Origin: Lachnospiraceae bacterium
GTDB taxonomy: Bacteria > Bacillota > Clostridia > Lachnospirales > Lachnospiraceae
NCBI GenBank assembly: GCA_024691125.1
Contig: JAILNV010000227.1
Span: forward strand, 1 to 53,783
Length of the DNA: 53,783 bases
Reading direction: 5' to 3'
Positions within the stretch are counted from its first letter, which is position 1, and every line of letters begins with the position of its first letter. The translations under genes and the position numbers were made by a program. Below the pieces are notes generated by a model, which had not been told where the DNA came from, searched no databases, and was given only the letters and a program-made list of their open reading frames with translations. Positions 46,828 to 53,783 of the stretch are shown here, piece by piece.

Positions 46828-47775
46828 TTATTCCAAAACAAGCTTAGCCGCGCCATAAATTCCCGCATCATTTCCAAGTGTTGCAAGTTTGAACCTGGCA
46901 TCACGGCTTGCATGGAATACATATTCCTTATAATACTTCTGTATATATTCAAGAAGGATAGGACCTGCCTTGGATACGCCGCCGCCTATAACAAACACCT
47001 CCGGATTGGTGACCGCTGCCACGGTAGCAAGCCCTTTCCCGAGGAATTCACCAAACTGCTCCGCAATTTCCATTGCCAACAGATCGCCCTCTTTAACAGC
47101 GTCAAATACTGTCTTCGCAGTTACTTCTTCTTTCCTTATCAGGCTTTCCATATTATCGGCCTTAAGTCTTCTGTTTGCCAGTCGTACTATACCGGTTGCC
47201 GAAGTATACTGTTCGAGGCAGCCTCTGTTTCCACATCCGCATATCTCGGTTTCATTATCATTTATATGAATATGACCGATCTCTCCGCCTCCGCCAAGGC
47301 TTCCGGTAATGACCTTACCATCAATAATAACGCCTCCACCTACACCTGTTCCGAGAGTTACGACTACAAGATCCTTGAAACCTTCACCGCCTCCCTTCCA
47401 CATTTCTCCAAGAGCTGCTACGTTTGCATCATTGGCAGCTCTTACGGGAAGCTTAAGCAGACGGAACAGTTCCTGCTGCATATTCATAACGCCCCATCCG
47501 AGATTAACGGCTCTGTATATAACTCCGTCCTTATCAACCGGTCCCGGAGCACCTGCCCCCACCCCGATTATATTATCCCTTGTAAGTCCTCTCACTTCCA
47601 TTTCGGACTTAATACTGTCCGCTATATCCTCAAGGATATGTTCTCCCTTGTCTTCCGTTCTTGTAGGAATCTCCCATTTATTAACTACATCGCCGCCGGG
47701 AGTAAACATACCAAGCTTAATAGTTGTTCCTCCGATATCCGCTCCAAAACAGTATCTGTCAATTTCTTTACTCAT
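46828..47775 (-). CDS. glk: ROK-family glucokinase
   Basis: 315 residues. It phosphorylates glucose with ATP at the start of glycolysis. It has GADIGGTTIKLGMF for ATP binding, GVGAGAPGPVDKDG, LGTGVGGGVIIDG, and the ROK zinc cluster CGCGNRGCLEQY. There is no helix-turn-helix, so it is an enzyme and not a repressor. AAGGAG precedes the ATG. It lies between hprK and murB, linking sugar entry to carbon control and wall synthesis. Confidence 0.96.
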   Translation of the reverse strand: MSKEIDRYCFGADIGGTTIKLGMFTPGGDVVNKWEIPTRTEDKGEHILEDIADSIKSEMEVRGLTRDNIIGVGAGAPGPVDKDGVIYRAVNLGWGVMNMQQELFRLLKLPVRAANDANVAALGEMWKGGGEGFKDLVVVTLGTGVGGGVIIDGKVITGSLGGGGEIGHIHINDNETEICGCGNRGCLEQYTSATGIVRLANRRLKADNMESLIRKEEVTAKTVFDAVKEGDLLAMEIAEQFGEFLGKGLATVAAVTNPEVFVIGGGVSKAGPILLEYIQKYYKEYVFHASRDARFKLATLGNDAGIYGAAKLVLE

Positions 47776-47817
47776 AGCAATCTCCTTATAACCTTATCAT
47801 GTATTTAAATATGTATC

Positions 47818-48756
47818 TTATTCATCATCCTCCGACTTCTTCTTAAACTGGTTCTGAAGTCTTGAATACAGCTCCTGTGCCGCATTATATCCCATCTTCT
47901 TCTGACGGTAATTAACAGCCGCCGATTCACATATGATCGCAAGATTTCTTCCGGGTCTTATCGGAATATTATGGCACACTACCCTGTTACCCAGATATTC
48001 GATATAATTCTCCTCCAGGCCTATCCTGTCATAATCCTTATCTTTATCCCACTCTTCAAGTCTTATAACAAGGTCTATAGACTGCGTATCCTTAACACAT
48101 GAAACACCAAAAAGCATCTTAACATCCACGATTCCTATACCTCTGAGCTCTATAAGATGCTTGGTTATGTCAGGCGCTGAACCTATAAGAGTTTCTTCTG
48201 ATACTTTCCTTATTTCAACAACATCATCGGTCACGAGACGGTGTCCTCTCTTTATAAGCTCAAGAGCAGCCTCGGATTTTCCTATTCCGCTCTCACCTGT
48301 TATCAGCACACCCTCACCATACACATCTACCAAGACTCCGTGAACTGAAATACATGGAGCCAGTTCAACATTAAGCCACCTTATTATCTCGGCCATAAAA
48401 TCTGATGTTGCTCTTTTAGTTACCAGTATCGGAACTCCCTTTTCCCTGGCAACATCAACAAAAGTCGGATCCGGCTGTATCTCCCTGCAGAACACAAAAC
48501 ATGGTGTGCTGTGCGAAAGCACATGCTCATATCTTTCCTTTTTATCCTTCGGGTCAAGCCCTTCCATATAAGTCGCCTCAACGAATCCGATGATCTGTAC
48601 ACGGGAAGCCTCATAGTGCTGAAGGTATCCCGCCAGCTGAAGAGCCGGTCTGTTGATATCGGGGATGGTTATCTTCCTTCCCTTGACATCAATATCCGGA
48701 GTGAGGTTCACCAATTCCATTTTTTCAATTAATCTGCTTACCGCTACTGTTGACAT
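47818..48756 (-). CDS. hprK: HPr kinase/phosphorylase
   Basis: 312 residues. It adds and removes phosphate on Ser46 of HPr/Crh in response to glycolytic state. An N-terminal regulatory domain (about 1-130) precedes the kinase domain with Walker A GESGIGKS (154-161), followed by the LVTDDVVEI segment and the ELRGIGIVDVKMLFG family signature. The start at 48756 is preferred: AAGGCGG lies just upstream. The frame is open back through the 134-bp repeat (which would add 78 residues), but the first Met with a ribosome binding site is here. Confidence 0.97.
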   Translation of the reverse strand: MSTVAVSRLIEKMELVNLTPDIDVKGRKITIPDINRPALQLAGYLQHYEASRVQIIGFVEATYMEGLDPKDKKERYEHVLSHSTPCFVFCREIQPDPTFVDVAREKGVPILVTKRATSDFMAEIIRWLNVELAPCISVHGVLVDVYGEGVLITGESGIGKSEAALELIKRGHRLVTDDVVEIRKVSEETLIGSAPDITKHLIELRGIGIVDVKMLFGVSCVKDTQSIDLVIRLEEWDKDKDYDRIGLEENYIEYLGNRVVCHNIPIRPGRNLAIICESAAVNYRQKKMGYNAAQELYSRLQNQFKKKSEDDE

Positions 48757-48771
48757 ATACGTCCGCCTTTC

Positions 48772-48905
48772 ATCTCTGTATGACTTTCTGAATGCAAACA
48801 AGGAAATGCATTCAGAAATCATGCGTTTCGCATGACACGCCTCTGCTTTCAGCAGAGCCTGGTCCAGTACGAATACCGAATTTCTGATGAAATTCGCTAT
48901 TCTAT
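48772..48905 (-). repeat. 134-bp four-hairpin repeat, copy 2 (hprK leader)
   Basis: Reverse complement matches 9737-9870 with three differences. The same four stem-loops are kept, and one loop changes from GAA to AAA. It ends 15 bases before the hprK start, just upstream of its ribosome binding site, and lies downstream of the putative promoter at 48966, so it is in the hprK 5' untranslated region, in the same orientation relative to the following gene as copy 1. Confidence 0.88.
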
Positions 48906-48965
48906 GATACCTCAAATGCAACTGTCTCCTGTGGATCTTATCCAGAGTATTGCATACCATGATAT

Positions 48966-48971
48966 AGTATA
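48966..48971 (-). promoter_or_regulatory. Extended -10 promoter of hprK
   Basis: On the minus strand TATACT preceded by TGTGG (extended -10), the same TGTGGTATACT as at 2932-2942. The -35 is weak. The leader to hprK would be about 205 bases and includes the repeat. Confidence 0.5.
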
Positions 48972-49044
48972 CCACATGTCTTTTAAGCATTCCACTTATA
49001 CTTTCTCAAATTATAACTATTCGGAAAAGTCTCACTCCCCGTTT

Positions 49045-51069
49045 TCACTTCCTGAAAAAATCATAAACACTCCGGGCAGATTTTCTATCCATAGAAGGCA
49101 CTTCCATCAGTCGTTCGATATCTGCGGCTTTTATTTCTTCAATGGAGGCAAAGCTCTTCATAAGTGCACGCCTTCTCTTCTCGCCGATACCTTCTATGTC
49201 ATCAAGTACCGAATGAACCTGACCCTTACTTCGAAGCGATCTGTGGAATTCTATCGCAAAGCGGTGTGCTTCATCCTGTACTCTTGTAATAAGCTTAAAG
49301 GCCTCTGAATTACGTGATATGGGTATTTCGATATTGTTATAATAAAGCCCTCTCGTCCTGTGATTGTCATCCTTCACCATACCGCAAACCGGGATAGACA
49401 GTCCAAGATCATCAAGCACCTGTTCGGCTATATTTACCTGTCCTCTACCTCCGTCCATAAGGATCAGGTCGGGGAATTTCGAGAATCTTCCATACCCTGC
49501 CTGTTCTGCTACCCTTGCTGCTTCCCATTTGGTTTTCCCTGTTGAGTCACGGTTCTCATCCGCTTCTGTCATATACGATCGCTCGGTCAGACCATGCCTG
49601 AATCTCCTTGTAAGCACCTCATTCATACTTGCATAATCATTAGGTCCTTCAACCGACTTGATCCTGAACTTCCGGTAATCATTTTTCTTTGGTCTTCCTT
49701 CTTCGTAAACAACCATCGAACCAACCGAATCATAACCGCTTATATTGGATATATCATATGCCTCCATCCGGCTTATTCCTTCTATATTCAGAAGATCCAT
49801 AAGCTCGTTCATTGCTCCCTCAGTTCTTTCTTTTTCTCTCTTCAGTTTTTCTATATCCTGTCTTAACACTATCTGCGCATTCTTTTCCGCCAGCTCTACA
49901 AGCTTCTCTTTTTTCCCTTTTACAGGAACCGTAAGCTTTACTCTGCTGCCCCTCTTCTCACTCAGCCACTCTGCACACAAATCCATGTCTTCCGTTTCAA
50001 CCGGAATAATAAGCTCCCTGGGTATATAGGGAGTACCTGCATAAAACTGCATAACAAAATTTCTTATTATTTCTTCATTCTCAGTCTGCTCGGTATGCTT
50101 CATATAATAATGCTCCCGGCCTATGATCTTACCGTCACGGACAAAGAACACCTGGATAATAACCGAATCACCTTCTCTTGCCATGGCTATGATATCCTTA
50201 TCCTCTCCGCCCGTATCGGTTATCTTCTGCTTCTGTGCAACAGCACTTACGCTTTCTATAAGATCCCTTGTCGCCGCAGCCTCCTCGAATTCAAGCGCCT
50301 CTGACTGCTCATTCATTTTTGCAGTCAGTTCATTTATAAGCGGTCTGTAATTTCCGTTAAGAAAATCAAGAGCGCCCTGTATTGACTTTCTGTATTCATC
50401 CCTGCTTACAAGCCCCAGACAGGGAGCCTGGCATTGATTTATATGATAATAAAGACAGGCACGCCCGGTTCCGGTTTCACTTATCCCCGTTATATTTGCT
50501 TCAGTATCTTTCTCAGTATTTATTTCTGTTTCTGCGTCTGCATTTGCCTTCATATATGCAGAACCGTTATATACCTCGTCTTCAGTGTATTTATGGCTGC
50601 AGGTTCTGATCTTATATAGCTTGCATAGCAGTTCGATAGTATCCTTCACTGCTCCTGCGGAGGTATAAGGACCGTAATATTTTGCATTATCCTTACGTAC
50701 TTTTCTTGTCAGAAATATCCGCGGATAGTCCTCACCGATAGTTACCTTTATATAGGGATACGTTTTGTCATCCTTAAGCAGAGTATTGTACTTTGGCTGA
50801 TTTTCCTTGATGAGATTATTCTCAAGCACCAATGCTTCCAGTTCAGAATCCGTAACTACGTATTCAAACCATGCAACCTTACTGACCATTGTACTGATCT
50901 TAAGAGTCTTGGTAGTGCTCTCTCGAAAATATGATCTGACACGATTCTTAAGGATGACGGCCTTTCCAACATATATTATCTCGTCATCCTTGTCATGCAT
51001 AATATAAACGCCCGGCTTGGCGGGCAGTTTTTTTAATTCTTCTTCAATATCAAACAGGGCCGAATTCAT
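49045..51069 (-). CDS. uvrC: Excinuclease ABC subunit C
   Basis: 674 residues. It makes both incisions in nucleotide excision repair with UvrAB. The GIY-YIG domain is at 18-95 ([19 protein letters not shown]), then the Cys cluster (RTCS, then [13 protein letters not shown]), UVR motif (about 245-280), the RNase H-like UvrC domain with [11 protein letters not shown], and a C-terminal HhH region with [17 protein letters not shown] roughly 35-residue Ala/Glu/Thr-rich insertion (about 172-205) splits the Cys cluster and is not usual. Its start overlaps the upstream small gene by 20 bases. Confidence 0.97.
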   Translation of the reverse strand: MNSALFDIEEELKKLPAKPGVYIMHDKDDEIIYVGKAVILKNRVRSYFRESTTKTLKISTMVSKVAWFEYVVTDSELEALVLENNLIKENQPKYNTLLKDDKTYPYIKVTIGEDYPRIFLTRKVRKDNAKYYGPYTSAGAVKDTIELLCKLYKIRTCSHKYTEDEVYNGSAYMKANADAETEINTEKDTEANITGISETGTGRACLYYHINQCQAPCLGLVSRDEYRKSIQGALDFLNGNYRPLINELTAKMNEQSEALEFEEAAATRDLIESVSAVAQKQKITDTGGEDKDIIAMAREGDSVIIQVFFVRDGKIIGREHYYMKHTEQTENEEIIRNFVMQFYAGTPYIPRELIIPVETEDMDLCAEWLSEKRGSRVKLTVPVKGKKEKLVELAEKNAQIVLRQDIEKLKREKERTEGAMNELMDLLNIEGISRMEAYDISNISGYDSVGSMVVYEEGRPKKNDYRKFRIKSVEGPNDYASMNEVLTRRFRHGLTERSYMTEADENRDSTGKTKWEAARVAEQAGYGRFSKFPDLILMDGGRGQVNIAEQVLDDLGLSIPVCGMVKDDNHRTRGLYYNNIEIPISRNSEAFKLITRVQDEAHRFAIEFHRSLRSKGQVHSVLDDIEGIGEKRRRALMKSFASIEEIKAADIERLMEVPSMDRKSARSVYDFFRK

Positions 51070-51367
51070 CGCTCATTTTCTTCCAAAAATATCCAAACAC
51101 GCATATTGCGACAATTCCTATTATATTCGAAGCAGTCGCACTGACAAAAGACAGACCTGTCATAACCAGGCAGACTGCAGAAAGATACAAAAGAAGCTTC
51201 CCTCCTCTTATCGCATACTGCTCCTTGTTTCTGTATCTGGCATTGTCGTTAATGCTCCTCACAAATCCCGGTCTCTTGGTCTTAACCATAAACATTCCAA
51301 ATCCGAAGCACGCAACGCAGGCGATGATACTGATCCACGTCATGTCGGACAAACCGTATATTTCCAT
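51050..51367 (-). CDS. Small membrane protein of unknown function
   Basis: 105 residues with membrane segments at about 9-28 and two near 57-95, separated by a basic loop (about 28-50). Not recognised. AAGGAG precedes the ATG. It overlaps uvrC by 20 bases and so is co-translated with it. The promoter at 51408-51437 contains a copy of the 17-bp near-palindrome between its -35 and -10, so this gene and uvrC may share a regulator. Confidence 0.7.
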   Translation of the reverse strand: MEIYGLSDMTWISIIACVACFGFGMFMVKTKRPGFVRSINDNARYRNKEQYAIRGGKLLLYLSAVCLVMTGLSFVSATASNIIGIVAICVFGYFWKKMSDEFGPV

Positions 51368-51407
51368 GTTGGTTCTCCTTATTGTTTCTGATTTATTATC
51401 TAAGATA

Positions 51408-51437
51408 TTTGTAACTATTCAGAACAGGTAATGTCAA
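51408..51437 (-). promoter_or_regulatory. Promoter with 17-bp near-palindrome, copy 4, in its spacer
   Basis: On the minus strand TTGACA (51432-51437), 18 bases, TACAAA (51408-51413). The near-palindrome (51411-51427) fills most of the spacer, a typical repressor position. Confidence 0.6.
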
Positions 51438-51511
51438 TAGTTACCATTTTATTATAAATACATCATATTGACAACCTTTATATATCCCCCGTCTGATGAT
51501 TTAATTACGAA

Positions 51512-51552
51512 GGGACGGCTACCAACCCGTTACCGGATCAAATAGCCGCCCC
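51512..51552 (-). terminator. Terminator after the sugar permease gene
   Basis: GGGACGGCTA (51512-51521) pairs with TAGCCGCCCC (51543-51552), one mismatch. The U-run is poor (TTCGTAATT). Confidence 0.6.
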
Positions 51553-51619
51553 ATCTATTGGCAAATTAATACCCGTTTTTAACCGGCAAATATAATCTGC
51601 CGCAATTTCAAAATAAGAC

Positions 51620-52783
51620 TTAAGCCTTCTTCCTGTTGTTGAATATCTCAAATACTACTGCAGCAAGAAGAACGACGCCCTTAACAACCTTCTGCCAGTT
51701 GGGATCGATACCCATAAGGCTCATGCCAAGGTTGATAACACCGATAAGTGTCGCACCTACGATCATACCGAATACCGAACCTGATCCGCCGTATGCCGAA
51801 ACACCGCCGACGATACATGCCGAGATGGCATCAAGCTCGAAGTTCATACCTGCATTCGGGTTAGCAGATGTAAGTCTTGCCATTGTCATCCATGCTGCAA
51901 TGATGGTAAGGAACTGCATGTTAAGATATGCAAGGAAGAGTATCTTCCTGGTGTCGATACCTGAAAGTCTCGTTGCCTCAACATTACCACCCATTGTATA
52001 GAAGTAACGTCCTATAACAGTCTTGGATGTGATGAAGTCATAAATAAGTGCTACTACAGCAACCCATACAAGTGTAAGAGGAATACCCTTGTCAATTCCC
52101 AGCTTGTATGTAAAGAGGATTATAACTGCACAGAGGATAACGCATCTTACAATAAGAGCAGTCTGCGTCTCAGCCTCGTAACCCTTCTTGATCTTGGTTG
52201 CCCTTGATCTTACCTGTGTATAAACCAATACAACACATGCGATTATTCCTACCAGAAGGCACATGCCGTTCATTGTATTCTTACCCATAGGAATGCTGAA
52301 CAGTGCCGGTATGGAATTGTTGAAAAGATTGGTGTAGCTCTTGTCTACGCTGACTGAGTTACCACCGAGAACAGCGGTACCGAGTCCACGGAATGCAAGG
52401 AAACCACCCAGTGTTGCGATCCATGGGGGAATATTGATATAAGCGATTATCCAACCCATCAGACAGCCGATTGCAAGTCCTACGATCAGCATGATAAGCA
52501 TAGCCAGAAATACCGGTACACCCTTCTTAACCATAAGAACAGCACCAACGGCATCCGCAAAACATACTACCGAACCTACCGACAGGTCGATGTTACCCTT
52601 TATGAGCATACACATCAGCATACCGGTTGCCAGAATGTACACATAAGCATTCTGATTAATAAGTGCCGAAAAGTTAGCCGGCATCATCATCTTACCCTTG
52701 GTCATAATGTTAAAGAAGATAACTACGAGGACCAGGATAATCTGCATTGTGTGTTCTTTTAATACTTTTCCTACTTTGTTCAT
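51620..52783 (-). CDS. Sugar ABC transporter permease (MglC/XylH/GguB type)
   Basis: 387 residues with about ten membrane segments. The family motif GNIDLSVGSVVCFADAVG is at about 63-80, PPWIATLGGFLAFRGLG follows, and the C-terminus has ACIVGGVSAYGGSGSVFG. These permeases import monosaccharides such as xylose, galactose or ribose with an ATPase and a binding protein, which would lie beyond the window end. A hydrophilic loop of about 45 residues (about 180-225) is larger than usual. AAGGAGG precedes the ATG. It is 21 bp downstream of a paralogue. Confidence 0.92.
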   Translation of the reverse strand: MNKVGKVLKEHTMQIILVLVVIFFNIMTKGKMMMPANFSALINQNAYVYILATGMLMCMLIKGNIDLSVGSVVCFADAVGAVLMVKKGVPVFLAMLIMLIVGLAIGCLMGWIIAYINIPPWIATLGGFLAFRGLGTAVLGGNSVSVDKSYTNLFNNSIPALFSIPMGKNTMNGMCLLVGIIACVVLVYTQVRSRATKIKKGYEAETQTALIVRCVILCAVIILFTYKLGIDKGIPLTLVWVAVVALIYDFITSKTVIGRYFYTMGGNVEATRLSGIDTRKILFLAYLNMQFLTIIAAWMTMARLTSANPNAGMNFELDAISACIVGGVSAYGGSGSVFGMIVGATLIGVINLGMSLMGIDPNWQKVVKGVVLLAAVVFEIFNNRKKA

Positions 52784-52804
52784 ATTATCACCCTTCCTCC
52801 TTAA

Positions 52805-53783
52805 TTATTTCTTCTCATTCTTGGATACAACGTCGAAGATAACGGCTATCAGGAGAACCATACCTTTAACCACCTTCTGGTAGTTGGCGTTGATACCCAT
52901 GATAGACATACCCTGGTTGATAACACCGGTAAGAAGCGCACCGATTATAACTCCGGGAACCGTACCGATTCCACCGTATGCAGAAGCACCACCGATGAAG
53001 CATGCGCCGATAGCGTCCATCTCATAGCCCTGACCATAAGTAGGCTGAGCAGATGTTGCTCTTGCAACTGTCAGGATACCTGCAAGTCCTGCAAGGAATC
53101 CCATATTGATATAAGCAAAGAAGTAAATATACTTTGTATTGATACCGGAAAGTCCTGCCGCCTTGGCATTACCGCCTACTGCGTACAGATGACGTCCGAT
53201 CCTTGTCTTGGTCGTAACATAACCGTATATAAGCACCACCAGAAGGATCCATATAAATGATGTGGGGATACCCTTGTAATTGGCAAGCTTATATGCAACC
53301 CACAGAACAACTATGCTGATAATGGAATCCTTGATCACCTCTGATACGATAGGGGTGGTCTCATAGCCTCTCTTTGTTGCATTCATACGTCCCTTGACAA
53401 CGGAAGCTATAAATATTACAACTGCGATTATGCCCGCAACCATACAGGTCAGATTAATAACTCCGGTCTGGCCGGCATCGGATATCTCGCTTGCACCTCT
53501 TAAGAAATCCTTAACATAACAGTCAGCACCGCCACCGAACATGTTGATGAACTTCGGATCATCAAGCGTAACAACCATACCGTTAAGTACTACATTCGAG
53601 AGACCGCGGAATGCGTACATGCCCGACAGTGTTGCGATAAACGGAGGAACCTTGATATACGCGATCCAGAATCCCTGCCATACACCGATCAGTATACCTA
53701 CAAGAAGCATTACTATAACCGAAATCCCTACGGATACATTGTTATCCATAAGCTTGCCGCCTACAGCACCGCAGAAGCAGACT
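52805..53783 (-). CDS. Sugar ABC transporter permease, paralogue (5' end outside window)
   Basis: The frame is open to the window end, so the N-terminus is missing; about 326 residues are seen. Same family as its neighbour, with PPFIATLSGMYAFRGLS and ACFIGGASAYGGIGTVPG. The two C-termini are clearly related (QKVVKGMVLLIAVIFDV against QKVVKGVVLLAAVVFEI). The pair may form a heterodimeric channel or serve separate binding proteins. It carries the same long loop. Confidence 0.92.
   Translation of the reverse strand, partial: VCFCGAVGGKLMDNNVSVGISVIVMLLVGILIGVWQGFWIAYIKVPPFIATLSGMYAFRGLSNVVLNGMVVTLDDPKFINMFGGGADCYVKDFLRGASEISDAGQTGVINLTCMVAGIIAVVIFIASVVKGRMNATKRGYETTPIVSEVIKDSIISIVVLWVAYKLANYKGIPTSFIWILLVVLIYGYVTTKTRIGRHLYAVGGNAKAAGLSGINTKYIYFFAYINMGFLAGLAGILTVARATSAQPTYGQGYEMDAIGACFIGGASAYGGIGTVPGVIIGALLTGVINQGMSIMGINANYQKVVKGMVLLIAVIFDVVSKNEKK

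Noticed and set aside
47818-48990. 390-residue version of HprK starting at 48990
   Set aside because: The extra 78 residues are translated repeat and intergenic DNA. The ribosome binding site and the normal family length support the start at 48756.

Overview
The window looks like chromosome from a Gram-positive anaerobe of the Clostridia, most probably a Lachnospiraceae member. The genus cannot be fixed from the sequence. Supporting signs are a CIRCE-controlled hrcA-grpE-dnaK-dnaJ operon, a complete F-type ATPase operon whose c subunit carries a sodium-binding signature, the hprK-glk-murB-rapZ-whiA-crh block typical of Firmicutes, a DUF6465 Lys/Ala-rich protein, and strong AGGAGG-type ribosome binding sites. 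Most genes lie on the minus strand. No gene-free stretch exceeds 300 bases. I saw no tRNA, rRNA, CRISPR array, transposase or phage gene.

Layout. 1-2721: a two-component pair (the kinase is cut by the window edge) plus a DUF4342 membrane protein. 2996-9072: a methyltransferase-STAS fusion, an AEC permease, a D-Ala-D-Ala carboxypeptidase and an OFA-family MFS transporter. 9082-10143: a small accessory island with a DUF6788-like gene, a 70-residue gene, a 134-bp four-hairpin repeat and a DUF3791 gene. 10202-15087: a zinc-ribbon membrane protein, a methyltransferase and a large anchored protein with a degenerate C39-like end. 15220-22718: atpZ-I-B-E-F-H-A-G-D-C in transcription order. 22849-29283: a GG-leader peptide, a DUF402 protein, a SleB-type hydrolase, comEB, rpiB, a Sua5/TsaC protein, a UDP-xylose-synthase-like enzyme and a methyltransferase. 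29307-30536: two small membrane proteins. 30667-35993: the heat-shock operon, read hrcA-grpE-dnaK-dnaJ, with CIRCE. 36097-36602: the Lys/Ala-rich protein under a near-perfect promoter.

36706-41908 is a heptose-sugar cluster. A transaldolase can make sedoheptulose-7-phosphate. A GmhA-like isomerase, an HddA-like kinase and a fused HddC-GmhB protein would then convert it to GDP-D-glycero-D-manno-heptose. A sugar-nucleotide epimerase lies upstream. The kinase mRNA has a long leader with two look-alike hairpins and an intrinsic terminator placed as an attenuator. 41963-51367 holds a degenerate GGDEF protein, a cyclophilin, and the carbon-control and cell-wall block (crh, whiA, rapZ, murB, glk, hprK), followed by uvrC. 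51620-53783 has two tandem sugar ABC permeases, the second cut by the window end.

The most unusual content is regulatory or repeat DNA rather than protein. It comprises the 134-bp four-hairpin repeat found twice (before DUF3791 and in the hprK leader), the tandem-hairpin leader of the heptose kinase, an 86-bp hairpin insertion flanked by 16-bp direct repeats between hrcA and grpE, and a 17-bp near-palindrome that recurs upstream of four unrelated genes.
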